A stretch of DNA of 64,000 nucleotides from Lytechinus variegatus (GCF_018143015.1 NC_054749.1:34738500-34802499), one strand, 5' to 3'. Shown: positions 48,110-58,519, counted from the first letter of the stretch. The notes: a model not told the origin generated them from the letters alone. A program made the numbers and translations.

Positions 48110-49250
48110 AGTTACAAAATTTGTATACCATTTAGGGTATATAGGTTGGTGAGATATGAATTCTATTCATGTGACATTCATTCTATGGGTCACTGCAATA
48201 TACTAACAAAAAATCGGATAGCGCTATTCGCCAGCATGAATATTCATGATTACAAACGGTGCCTAGAGTCCAGCTTTCAGATCGGAAAATCAAAATTTCT
48301 AGCTCGCACTTCACGCTCGCATCGACTGTTCAGTTATTTACATATCATTTTCATGATTGAACAACATGCTTAGAATATCCAGTTTTCATGTTTAAATATC
48401 CACAAATTTCAGCTCGCGCTCCGCACTATAGCATCAATTGTTTAGACATATTACACCCATCCTATTCATTGTTACATTGCTTTGAATGTCCTGTTTTAGG
48501 TCGAAAATTTAAGTTTACAAATCAGCTCGCTCTTAGCGCTCTCATTAACTATTTGATTTGATACTCATCCTTTGATTGCAAAAAGTTGCTAACCTGTCCA
48601 ATTTTCAATCAGAATCTAAACAATTTTCAGCTCGCGCTTCGCGCACGCATTATATGATTGGTGAGATATATATATTCTATATATGAGTCACTGCAAACAA
48701 TCATTAATAGGTCCCTTTTCTGTATATTAATAAATTCAGCTCGTGCTTTGCACTTGCATGTTTAGTTAGAAAAACATTGTTTACGAAGACAAAAAGTACT
48801 TAGAATGTCCTGGTTTCAGTTCGGAAAATCGAAATTTCAGTTCGCGCTTCGCTCTCGCATCAATAAATTAGGCCTATATACCCATCCTATTCATGCTTAA
48901 GGTGCTTAGAATGTCCAGTTTATGTCGAGATATTAAAAATTTTCAGCTCGCGCTTCGCTTGTACTATTTGATTGGTGAGATATGTATTTTATTCATGAGT
49001 CACTGCATCGGGTGCTTTTGCAGGTCAGTATATTCAAAATATCTCGCGCTTCTTGATCGCATTAAGATAGATACGCGCCTTGTTCATGATTACAAAAAAT
49101 GCCCAAAATATTACATTTTTTGGTCTAATTACATCTGTACATGAAAGACATGTATAACAAAAATTGAGCTCGCGCTTTGCGCTCGAAAGAAATATTTAGA
49201 CCTCACGAGATACCATATCGTTTTTAAGCTTAAAAAAAAGAACTTACACA
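48110..49250 (+). repeat. Tandem/interspersed array of units with AGCTCGCGCTTCGCGCTCGC
   Basis: Cores similar to CAGCTCGCGCTTCGCGCTCG occur near 48300, 48412, 48527, 48629, 48737, 48838, 48945, 49035 and 49168, spaced about 90-130 bp. They are separated by related AT-rich text (ATACCCATCCTATTCATG, TTAGAATGTCCAGTTT). The same unit occurs inverted inside the hAT element at 52588-53467, so this block may be the core of another such element. Confidence 0.7.
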
Positions 49251-49299
49251 TGTAACTGCTCTCTTTAGTTAGGACAAACCCTAAATCAAAATTATTAAT

Positions 49300-49690
49300 A
49301 AAAAAGCATGAAAATTAGATTTTGGCGGCCGATCGGTAGAAAATGTGAATGGAAATATTTTTCCGCCTCCTCCTTTTGATGAAAGCTGGATCTGCCCCTG
49401 CGTATGTCGAAATAAAATGTGACTGATGAGAATGCAGAACACCTCCAGGACGTCGGTAATCGGAAATGAAATATATTGGAATTCAAGGGCCTCCACCCCC
49501 CTTCCCCAGTGGAAAAGGCATAGCGACGCCCGTGCTTGCATTATCTATTTAGGTCTTGTGAGATACATCATCGTGTATTTAAGAAACTTCATTCTGTAGG
49601 ACTACCCCCAAAACAAAGTCATCTTGCTTCACTACAAAACTTCAAGCCCTCCCCCCCGGCTGAAAGACCCTAGCTCAGCCACTGATGAGG
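49300..49690. other. Transposon-edge patchwork
   Basis: Contains GGATCTGCCCCTGCGTATGT and GACCCTAGCTCAGCCACTGA, both of which look like hAT-type right ends (..CCCCTG, ..CCACTG). No matching left ends could be paired with confidence. Confidence 0.35.
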
Positions 49691-49949
49691 AGATTGAGTC
49701 AATTCCCTTCGAGATTGCATCATTTCCAAGAGGTTATCAATATTCCTTAAAGGATATTCTTAAACGACTAGTAAAGAAATTACAGCTCCCGCTCACATAA
49801 CTCTAGTAGGGCCTACTCTTATAAGAGGTTAAATAAAAATTAAAACACCAAAAAGCTTTAAATTCTGTGCTTTCTGGTCGTTAGATAAAGTGAACAGAAA
49901 AATGCTGGCGCTTCGCGCTCGCAATTATTCTTTTTGAAAAGTGGTATTA

Positions 49950-50719
49950 CATTAAATAAATGGATCTTTCTTTCATGAACACATCTTAAAAAAAGGGGTC
50001 TCCAATTGTATATTTTATGTGATTATGATTATGACACATTTGCCTCGCTGCTAGGGGGGAGGGGCGCCATTATCGAAAAGTACACAAGGGCGCAAAAATC
50101 AGATCGAGCCCCCCGGGGAGCAAAATCCTTGATACGAGCCTGATACCCCCACCCCCTTTGTTTCAGTTTTGTCAATGTAGATCTATATACTTACACCCAC
50201 TTGTCTTGAATGTCCATCAATCACTACACATAAGTATACCACCGATCTATTTCAAAATATCTTTCATCTTGTACAGATGTCACATGATTGAACGATATAT
50301 ACATTCTGTACATTATACAGGTACCAACTTAAAAATATCTCGTACGCGAGAAAAATTACCCATTTTCATTCGCATTTTACCATTTTCAAACACAGTATTG
50401 CAAGGGACAATGATTCTTCTCTACATATATTTCACTTTATCGCATCACTGACAGAGTGACTTTGGCTTCCCATACAGATCATGCAGGAAGAGAGCCATAT
50501 TGAAATTAGAAAAAAAATCGATAAGATTGTTATCACAGCGACACAGCACAAAGTATATAATATCAATAAATTATTCACTTAATATATTTTGTACCGTCAT
50601 GATAATGGATCAAGAGGAAGGCCCCACGATTCAGGTTTAAGCATTGAGTGTATAGAAGAAATCGATCCCCTGCCGAACCTAGCCATTCTTCAGCGAATGT
50701 CGCAAACAGTATTCCGAAC
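49950..50719. other. Upstream region of GPCR-2
   Basis: AT-rich DNA with a G/C-rich repeat piece at 50050-50160. No signal-peptide exon could be identified, though CATTCTTCAG at 50684-50693 could be an acceptor if translation begins in an earlier exon. Confidence 0.35.
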
Positions 50720-51598
50720 ATGGCTCAATCTCTGCCAAACTTGGCCGATTCCATGCAGGGTTTGGCTGGTTCTTTTCCAAACATCACCGAAACATTTCCA
50801 GACCTATCTGGTTATCTTCCAAACATCACCGATTCTTTTCAGAACATAGGTATAGCCGGTTATCTTCAAAATATCAGCGAAGCATTGCCGAACCTTACTG
50901 ATGTCATCCAGGACACTATAGCCGGTAATCAGGAAACCGCTTTAGCAATACCCTTTGTAGGAGATGTAGAAACAGATGTGGTTGATGAAATCACTGGTAT
51001 CCTACCTGAAACACCAGTTAATGAATCGATATCGACTGTCATAACATCGGGTATGACTACCGCAAAACCAGAAATTACAGATTTTGTCAAGAATGTCTCA
51101 ACGACTATTTTATCAACTGTGGCTGTTGTGAACGATTCTGTCATACAGACACCAAATTTCAATGCGACGACAATGGCTCCAACGAAAGAACCAGTGAAGA
51201 AAATGACCACATTGTGGTCCAGCATCTCAACGACGATATCATCATATAACGGCACCGAACTCGGCATCAACTCCACGACATCATCAGAGTCGGCCTGCGG
51301 ATCAGGTTATACGGTCGATGAATGCGAGTGGGTAGTCAACTTCGAACGCATTCTGTCTCCCATTCTCATGGTCCTCATCATCATCGGTCTCGTCGCTAAT
51401 ATATACATCGTTTACACAGTCGTCGCCCGTAAAGACATGAGGACGTTCTCCAACCTCTTCATGACCAATCTGAGCGTCACCCATCTCATCTTCCTCGTCG
51501 TTATCGGTGCTACCGACGTCTATGATTACGTGTTGACGGTCCGTGACATTGCTCATAGCAGTCTCATACCATCGTCTGTACATCTCTACATCAGTCTC
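50720..51598 (+). CDS. GPCR-2 exon 1: long glycosylated ectodomain, TM1 and TM2
   Basis: The first in-frame ATG is at 50720; the frame is open back to a TGA at 50645 but without an ATG, so an upstream exon remains possible. Residues 1-60 are imperfect heptads of the form x-S-(L/F/Y)-P-N-(L/I)-(T/A/S), for example QSLPNLA, GSFPNIT, GYLPNIT, EALPNLT. About 150 Ser/Thr-rich residues follow. Ten N-glycosylation sequons are present before TM1. TM1 is about 211-235 (Asn227 in GLVANIYIVY) and TM2 about 246-268, where NLSVTHLIF has His in place of the usual Asp. No signal peptide is seen. The exon ends TACATCAGTCTC before GTAAGT, phase 0, exactly as in GPCR-1. Class A receptor on the cell surface; ligand unknown. 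Confidence 0.85.
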
Positions 51599-52223
51599 GT
51601 AAGTACTACTATTGATCTCTTTTACGAACATAACTGATGCATCGATTATAAGTAGATGAAAAATGTAAGTTTATATAGTACAGTTTTAAATCATGGTATA
51701 TAAACTTTGTCAATTAAAAGTTGCAAACAGTACTGGGTCCGGGTCAGGACATCACAAGAGGGGCAGGGGTAAAAAGAATCTCTGAGGCTAGTTGGCAATT
51801 TATATTTACAACCCCTAAAACGGCCTTAAAAAGTGATGATCTAAAATGAAACGTCCACATGTGACGTTTAAGAAAATAACAGAGATAATGTTCCATTGGT
51901 GGACATCTCCCCCCCCCAAAAAAAAAGGAGAAAGATAAAAAACAAGATTAAAATGAAACTCATTGTTGGGGGGGGGGAGGGAGTAGTACACTTCCTTCTT
52001 TCCTATGGACATTGAATTGGGGGCACATCCACAGTTGGAAGAAGGCACGGACCCGTGCCCCCTGAATTAGTTCTAGGGAAAAAGGGCGAGCAGTAGTGAA
52101 TATTCTTTACAGATCACAATGAATTCTCTTCTTTAAAAAAAAATATATATTTTGTGTTTTCAATCTCTAAATTCTTAATGGTCCCTTTTCGATGTAAAAA
52201 AATTTGTTTTATTTCCCTCACAG
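51599..52223 (+). other. GPCR-2 intron 1
   Basis: GTAAGT donor and TTATTTCCCTCACAG acceptor. Contains poly-C/A and G runs near 51908-51985, nothing else recognised. Confidence 0.7.
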
Positions 52224-52362
52224 GTTATAACCAACTGCGATGTCTCCATGTTAACGGCTCTATCCATCGATCGTTATGTTGCTATCAGCGTCGATCCGAA
52301 GAAAGTGGCTAAATATTCTAAAGTGAAGATAACAACAGGCGTATGCGCCCTTGTCTGGATTG
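52224..52362 (+). CDS. GPCR-2 exon 2: TM3, DRY motif and start of TM4
   Basis: This 139-bp exon enters in phase 0 after CACAG and leaves in phase 1 before GTAAGA. It encodes VITNCDVSMLTALSIDRYVA and continues to VCALVWI. Asp309-Arg310-Tyr311 is the class A DRY triad at the end of TM3. The residue 25 positions before the Arg, normally the TM3 disulfide Cys, is Ser. TM4 has VWIASLAV across the next junction. No counterpart of this exon is visible in GPCR-1. Confidence 0.9.
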
Positions 52363-52587
52363 GTAAGAAACTATTCTATCTATAAATTTGCTTCACAATG
52401 CAATAGGCCATTAGGTTTCAAGAATTGACCCATCAGCCCTTTTTTCAAATTGTTGACCAAACAACCGAGAGAACAGGCCAAATATTTTGTTCCCTGTTTT
52501 CCGTCGTCTCTCCATTATTTTTTTTTTCTAAGACCCAGGTTTCAGAGAACATCCCGAGGAATTCTTATATTTCTTATATACGGTATG

Positions 52588-52695
52588 CAGGGGCGTCGAT
52601 CCATTTTTCAGATGGGGGGGGGGCAAAATCATTAACGTTCCAAAGGTGTTACGTTCGATCGTACAAAACACCCACCCACACACATGTATATATAT

Positions 52696-52757
<62 letters not shown>

Positions 52758-53467
52758 CTCATGAGACACAGACACGTATCTCACCAACAAATTAATGCGA
52801 GCGCGAAGCGCGAGCTGATTTCTTTAGTATACTGACAGGAAAAGCGTGCCTGTTTAGGACTGTTTGTAGTAACTCATGAGGAGGATACATATCTCACTAC
52901 ACAGATAGTACGAGTGCCGAGAGTGAGCTGAAATTTCTTTATATTCTGACTTGAAAACTTGATATTCTAAGCATTTTTGGTACCAATGATTAACATTTGT
53001 ATCTGAAAGAAGAATAGATGCAAGCGCGAAGCGCGAGCTGAAAATTTTGATATTTCGACCTGAAAAATGACAGTTTAATGGACGCTTTTGATAAAGAACA
53101 AGATATATATCCAAGAAAAGATGATTGCAAATCGAAGCAGGAGTTCTTTTGAGGCTTAGAATTGAAAACGGGACATTTACATTCACCTATTTAATCATGA
53201 AAAGTATAGGTTTTTGCTACAGAAATGACGCGAGCGCGAAGCGCGAGCTGAAAATTTTTATATTCCAATCTGAAAAGCGGACATTTTGAGCACGATTTTA
53301 AATAAAGAACGAGTTGTGTATCTCAATCTCGCTTGCTGAACATTACAATCTTGGTTTTTTTAAATGCATATCCAGAATTATTGGGGGGCAAAATGATGTT
53401 TGCCCCCCAATATTTTCATTGGTGGGGCGATCGCCCCCTGCCCCCCCCCCCAGGATCGACGCCTCTG
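52588..53467. mobile_element. Non-autonomous hAT-type element in GPCR-2 intron 2
   Basis: An 8-bp duplication, ACGGTATG, lies at 52580-52587 and 53468-53475. Terminal inverted repeats CAGGGGCGTCGATCC and GGATCGACGCCTCTG match at 14 of 15 positions and begin with the CAG(A/G)GGC pattern known for hAT ends. The interior holds a TA microsatellite and at least four inverted copies of the GCGAGCGCGAAGCGCGAGCT unit at about 100-bp spacing. No transposase frame. Confidence 0.85.
52683..52755. repeat. TA dinucleotide microsatellite
   Basis: About 70 bp of TATATA with a few CA and GT interruptions, inside the hAT-type element. Confidence 0.95.
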
Positions 53468-53530
53468 ACGGTATGCTTGACCTTGCTCTCATAATACATT
53501 TGTTCAATTTCATGATTTTTCTCCATGCAG

Positions 53531-54558
53531 CATCTCTGGCAGTGTGTGCACCCGTCTTCTACAGCGTTGATACCACTAACGGTTCCTTCGACATTTCCGA
53601 ATCCAGCTTCAAAGTGGCCATGAGCATCTCTTTCGTGGTCTCCTATATCATCCCCCTGGCCGTCATCACCGTCGTCTACTTCGCCATCAGACGCAAGCTT
53701 CGAAAGCGAGGCGGCGAATCCTTGCGCGTCAAGAAGGACGGGGTCGTGGTGACGCGTACGCCAGAGGAATACCGTCTGTACCACGATCAGCAGATTCTTC
53801 GGAGTATCCTCGTCATCGTTCTCCTTTATACATTCAACTTCGGTGCGCGTTACATCACCAAAATGATCATCTACCTGTCCATACCATTCGGCAGGATCGC
53901 TATCTTCGTAGCCACGCAGTTGAGTGAGACAGCCGCCATTTTGACGGCAAGCCTGCAGCCGATAGTGTACGTGGTGTTGCATCCGACTTTCAGTAAGCAC
54001 ACCAGAGAGAGGTTCGCTTGCAGCGGTGGTACCAAGAGTTTTGGGTGCTGCGTGTATTGCGGCAAGTGTTACATTGCTTGTTGTACTTGTTGTGGGTTGA
54101 TTAGGTTGTCTCCGGTTCCACAACCTAGCCTACGAGGAGACGGGGATGTTGGCAAGAGGCAAAGCAAGAAAACTGATAGAGTGGTATTGGTGGAAAACAT
54201 GGAACTCGACATAATTCCACCTCCTCCTTCTCCGACTTCGCGCAATCCTTCTTCCCCAACAAGTAGAACTTCTCCTTCCCCCTCTACTCCTCAAAACCCC
54301 GCCTCCCCTCCTTCAAATTTTGACTCACCTCCTCCTTCCTCTTCTCCTGCTTATATCCCACATGCATCGTCTCCTTCTTTCCCTCCACTTTCTCCGACCG
54401 ATCCAAGTCGAATCTCATCCTCTTCTCCTCCATCTCAGAATCACATCCCTTCTCCTCCTTCTTATCTTCCTCCTTCTCCTCCCTATCCCCACGCTGTTCT
54501 ATTCTTTCCTTCTCCAAGACCTTCATCTCCTCCTTGCTTAGATTGTGAGGAGCCGTAG
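53531..54558 (+). CDS. GPCR-2 exon 3: TM4 end to TM7 and Pro/Ser-rich tail
   Basis: The acceptor TCTCCATGCAG is followed by the phase-1 entry; the stop is TAG at 54556. With exons 1 and 2 this gives a predicted 681-residue protein. Segments: SLAVCAPVFYSV (TM4/ECL2), TM5 with SFVVSYIIPLAVITVVYFAI, basic loop RRKLRKRGG, TM6 VLLYTFNFGARYITKM (no CWxP proline), and TM7 ETAAILTASLQPIVYVV with QPIVY for NPxxY. The tail has nine Cys within about 25 residues (CCVYCGKCYIACCTCC), likely palmitoylated. About 120 residues rich in Pro and Ser with SPPS/SPTS repeats follow, probably disordered. The second half diverges fully from GPCR-1, whose tail ends soon after the Cys cluster. Confidence 0.88.
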
Positions 54559-54650
54559 TCGGAATTAAAGAATTCGAACTCATTCTGAATCTATACTTCA
54601 AATTAGTACAAATAGTACTGTTTAATCGTCTCATTAGATTCGGATTATGG

Positions 54651-54771
54651 AATAAAATTCGACTTCAGTTATGATGTACAAATACTCTTAATTCCATCTT
54701 CTACTTTGGATAACATTTCGATTGCTAATTTTCCTGGGGAGGGAATTAAGAAATTTAATTCTTGCAATAAA
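54651..54771 (+). promoter_or_regulatory. Candidate polyadenylation signals of GPCR-2
   Basis: AATAAA at 54651-54656 and again at 54766-54771, about 95 and 210 bp after the stop codon. Confidence 0.5.
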
Positions 54772-54779
54772 TAAATGAT

Positions 54780-55480
54780 GTACATGTATATTTCAATTGG
54801 ATTGATAATTTTATTTGGAATAAACGGACTAATTATTAATTTTGTATCATTCAGTCTTTGTTAAAACTTCTCTTTTACAAAAAAAACATGAAAAGCCGGT
54901 GATCATTATAGTTTGTTCTTTTTAAATATATCTTTAGTATATCTGCACAGAAACAATGGATGAGATGAAAACAGCGCGGTAGATTATAGAGGATATTTAT
55001 ATATTATGTAGCTGTGTTATACATAAATGATTATCTCTGTAGTATTATCAAGATCACCTTTCTATTCGAATGATGTTGCTTTTTTAAAAGGTGAAATGTC
55101 TTTACATTCAGCTGTTTGTGTCACTGCGTTGGGTTTCTTACGAAAATTATTACATCCAACGAACGACCCCGTTTTTTGAGCTCCGTTTATCCTGTAAAAG
55201 AAAATCAGACAAAATCAAGCAACATCTCTCCTTTGGCTCGAAACATTGAGTCGGTCCGTTCGTTAATTCTAAACTTGAAATTTAATGAAGTTTGATAAGA
55301 AATAAATCCACTGGTTATCATTGAAACACGATTCACAATCTTCCACACCATGATAAGAAACTGAAATTGAGTATTTCACTATCATGGGCTTCCAATCTAG
55401 TGCATTTAGTTAGAGCAATTTTCACCAAACGGAAACCAGCAACTGGATTGCACGGTTCGAATCAATTCCATCGGGTAGCA
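54780..55480. other. Intergenic between GPCR-2 and the JmjC gene
   Basis: AT-rich. No exon, hairpin RNA or repeat boundary could be supported. Confidence 0.4.
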
Positions 55481-55514
55481 ACTTACTACTCTGAGCTACG
55501 TTTCGTCAAAGTCC

Positions 55515-55600
55515 ATCGATGATGTGACGGGATTCGAATCCCGCACCTTGCAAATCACAGTCTGGCGAGTTATTTATTAGACCACGTTACCTCACAGCAG
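55515..55600 (-). repeat. tRNA-like element downstream of the JmjC stop codon
   Basis: On the minus strand GTAACGTGGTCTAATAAATA, then CAGACTGTGATTTGCAAGG, then GGGATTCGAATCCCG, which is a perfect T-arm-like palindrome with a box B. Acceptor-stem pairing is poor, so it is a SINE head or tRNA relic rather than a tRNA gene. It contains an AATAAA at 55573-55578, about 45 bp past the JmjC stop. Confidence 0.5.
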
Positions 55601-55620
55601 ACAGATTTGGAGTCGGTTAT

Positions 55621-55706
55621 TCAATCATACTCCGAGCCGATTGTGATACTGATACCGCCGGGGTGGATATCCGTTTTGTGGTACCATTTATTGGTATCAA
55701 CCACGA
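55621..55706 (-). CDS. JmjC-type oxygenase, exon 4 (last)
   Basis: The minus-strand acceptor TTCTATCCTTGCAG is followed by two bases completing Ile323, then VVDTNKWYHKTDIHPGGISI and TIGSEYD with a TGA stop. His332 in KWYHKT is the distal iron ligand of the HxD...H triad. The phase joins exactly to the donor at 56798. Confidence 0.85.
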
Positions 55707-55978
55707 CTGCAAGGATAGAACAAATAAATGAAGTGCATGGTAACTCGTGTTTATTCACCAATTCGAATAAAAACGATTTTATTTCATGAAATACTAGGAA
55801 ACTTTTTATTAAATCATAGAGGTCTACCAGAGCGTTTGCTAGCCATTGAAAATGGCTACAATCGGAAGTAAATTTAGTTGGAAGCAATGACTGATGCGCA
55901 ATGGTTGGTAAATTGTGTAGAGGCCCATGTAAGTTCATTACTTCCACCCATAAGTAGATGCATAATAGTCTTATGTAA

Positions 55979-56313
55979 GCATCGTGGTGTAGCGGTTCTG
56001 ACTCTCGCCTTGTAATCAGAGGGTCGTGTGTTCGAATCCAACCATGGTCTAGCGTCCTTTGGCAACGCGTCAATCCACAATGTGCCAGTCGCCACCGAGG
56101 TGTTAAATGGGTACCAGGTAGGATGCGAAAGAATATATGCCTAGCAATTGAGTCTTGATAATCTTGTTGGAATGCTCCCCAGGGAGTGAAGAAGGTGCAT
56201 ACATTATATGAGGGCATGCAAGGGTCCGATGACCGGGGTAATAATATCTGTAAAGCGCTTTGAGACGTTGTTAAGATGTATTGAAGCGCTAAAGCGGATT
56301 ATTATAATTATTA
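55979..56313 (+). mobile_element. tRNA-derived SINE
   Basis: The tRNA-like head has box A text GTGGTGTAGCGGTTC at 55984, anticodon-loop-like CGCCTTGTAATCAG and box B GTGTTCGAATCC at 56028. The body contains CAACGCGTCAATCCACAATG and AAATGGGTACCAGGTAGGAT. The 3' end is GTAAAGCGCTTTGAGACG, then GAAGCGCTAAAGCGG and an ATT-rich tail. It lies in intron 3 of the JmjC gene, antisense to it. Confidence 0.85.
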
Positions 56314-56797
56314 GTGCTATTATTTTACAGTGTATTTTCTATTTAATGTTCAAATGCACTTCCGAGGACATATTGATAGTAGAAGTGAGTTGATATACAG
56401 TTTTTTAGGTATTGCCTGAAGTCTTGAATACACAAATGAAAATTAACAGTTAATTAATCTTACAACCAATGAAAACAAATGGTAGATTTTCAATTTAATT
56501 TCAAAGTTTGCTTAACGTCTATATAGTTGATGCTAATGTTATTTTCCTATATCTTTTTTTTTTACAAAGATATTGTTGCATTCTAATCGATTTGTATGAA
56601 TTACTTTGGGGGGGAATGGGAAACTTAATGATATTCTTAGCACTCAGAAGGGAAACAAATATATATGTGGACAAATAGAGGCTACTTATGTAGGGTGGGG
56701 GTAAGCTTAGAATAAAAGTACAATATCGATTATGTAAAGAATATATCATCATGTTTTTTTCTTGTTTTCTAATAAATACATGATTGAATATACTTAC

Positions 56798-56927
56798 TGA
56801 CATTCCCTTTGACCATGGTAGCATTGATTTCATGACAGACGTGTTCACATTCTGGTGGAGGGATGAGCGTCCATGTTTTAGAACCACTGATCTGAGCCTG
56901 CCACGAAGGTCTGTCCACACTGTCAAT
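56798..56927 (-). CDS. JmjC-type oxygenase, exon 3
   Basis: A 130-bp exon between a TTAG acceptor and a GTAAGT donor on the minus strand. It begins IDSVDRPSWQAQISGSKTWT, so Asp281 completes the His-x-Asp metal motif whose His is the last residue of exon 2. Lys296 in GSKTW is a plausible 2-oxoglutarate-binding residue by analogy with JmjC/cupin-8 enzymes. It continues LIPPPECEHVCHEINATMVK and ends in phase 1. Confidence 0.88.
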
Positions 56928-57026
56928 CTAAGATGGTGAATATAGCCAAGTGAGGGAATGATTAAAGCATAGTTACAGGAGGAAGTGAAAAGGCGTCTGC
57001 CAATCAAATACGGTCAGTGTATACAT

Positions 57027-57507
57027 TCGTAGTTCCGATGCTTCGTTATTCCGAAGGTTCGGATATTCCGAAAGTTCGCTTTTCCGAAGGTTCGTTTTTC
57101 CGAAGGTTCGTAAGTCCGATAACGAAATGAGGTTCGCAATTCCGAAGGTTCGTTAGTCAGAAAACAAAGTGAGGTTCGTAATTCCGACGGTTCGTAATCC
57201 GAAAACGAAATGAGGTTCGTAATTCCGAAGGACCGTCTGACTCAGTCCGAAAACATAATGATTAACGAACCTTATTTCGTTTTCGGACTAACGAACCTTC
57301 GATGCAACGAACCTTATTTCGTTTTCGGATGAACGAACCTTCGGAACATCGAACCTTATTTCGTTTTCGGACTAACGAACCTTCGGAATATCGCCACAAA
57401 TGTTCGGATTAACGAACATCGAGGTATAGGAAATTTACGCGTTTCGGAATTACGAACCTTCGGAATAAAGAACCATCGGAATTACGAACCTTCGGAATTA
57501 CGAAGTG
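57027..57507. repeat. Foldback minisatellite of TTCGTAATTCCGAAGG units
   Basis: The left arm repeats TTCCGAAGGTTCG with variants such as AACGAAATGAGGTTCG. From about 57245 the same units run inverted (AACGAACCTTCGGAAT, CCTTATTTCGTTTTCGG). Total about 480 bp, capable of a long hairpin. It lies in JmjC intron 2. Terminal duplications were not clear. Confidence 0.8.
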
Positions 57508-57715
57508 TAACCCAGTGTATAAACCGTACAAAATCACAGGCAGAATGACTGCATTACTGATCTATTCAATTATAACAATTGTTTTTATTGCCAAAACATA
57601 GTTACTGATTAGGGTGAAACTGATTGTGACATACAGATATACCTTATTCGTATATATCTCTATGGATCGTGAGCAGTCTCTTTGGAATTAAACACACCAA
57701 TAAATAATAAGCAGG

Positions 57716-57862
57716 GGTCTGTTGCAGGAAGAGTTGCGTTTAAACGTAAGTCAAATAATCAATCGCAACTCCCAAATGCGCGCTGTTGATTGGTTGAAAA
57801 TCAAGTTGCGCATGATTTTTAGAGTTGCGATTGATTGCAACTCTTTCTGCAACAGGCCCCCG
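57716..57862. mobile_element. GTTGCAG palindromic MITE
   Basis: Left GGGTCTGTTGCAGGAAGAGT and right CTCTTTCTGCAACAGGCCC are inverted. Interior TTGATTGGTTGAAAATCAAG matches the family in reverse order compared with 63218. Confidence 0.8.
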
Positions 57863-57984
57863 GTGCATTAACTCTTGGGATGCTTCAAGTTCAAATTCAC
57901 TTTATTAGCTCTCTTTTGAGATGAGTAAAAGAAAACATTGAGAAATGAATTGTTCGGCTGCATGGGGTTTACTCACAATTTCAC

Positions 57985-58228
57985 ACACAGCAAAAAACTG
58001 TGGTGTTAACCGGTGTACATAGAGGACCACACTAGTTATTTTACACCGGTGTTAAATTGGTGGTGTTAGTTTTACACCTATAGGTGTTATTACAACACCT
58101 TTTGTTGTTACATTTACACTCTTTGGTGTTATGTTTAATCTCTAGGGTGTAATTTTAACACCTCAGGGTATGGTCCTCTATTAACACCAATTGCTGTCAG
58201 ATTTAACACCGCAGTTTTTACAGTGCAT
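57985..58228. mobile_element. MITE rich in GGTGTTAA/TTAACACC
   Basis: The left end ACACAGCAAAAAACTGTGGT pairs with the right ACCGCAGTTTTTACAGTG. The interior is a chain of TTACACC and GGTGTTA motifs with inverted symmetry (GAGGACCACA versus TGGTCCTCTA). hAT-like CACTG-type ends; target duplication not determined. Confidence 0.65.
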
Positions 58229-58435
58229 CAAGTTAGTGGTGGAAAATATTTTAATATTTTAGTGAAGTACTTAGCAAGCATATGACAGATAGAGAAAAGA
58301 GAGGTGAAAATTGAGTAAAGGTAAATATATAAAGATAACTCGAGTTAACATATTTTAAGACATAAAGGGATTAGAAGAAAGGGAGAACGAGGGATGATAG
58401 GTGATAAAGGGAGAGGGGTAGCCGGTGGGAGGAGG

Positions 58436-58465
58436 AAAGAAAGAAGGACGGGAGGAAGGAAGGAA

Positions 58466-58519
<54 letters not shown>

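Noticed and set aside
50589..50849. Alternative open frame overlapping the GPCR-2 ectodomain.
   Set aside because: Starts at a non-ATG codon and is an out-of-frame shadow of the heptad repeats.
53416..54123. Long antisense frame over GPCR-2 exon 3.
   Set aside because: Mirror of a real exon with strong codon bias; no independent motifs or splice signals.
55515..55600. A functional tRNA gene.
   Set aside because: The T-arm is good but the acceptor stem does not pair and there is no convincing D-arm and anticodon stem.
55707..56217. Upstream extension of the minus-strand frame that contains JmjC exon 4.
   Set aside because: It runs through the SINE and intron sequence; the acceptor at 55707-55720 and the phase match with exon 3 show that only the last 28 codons are exon.
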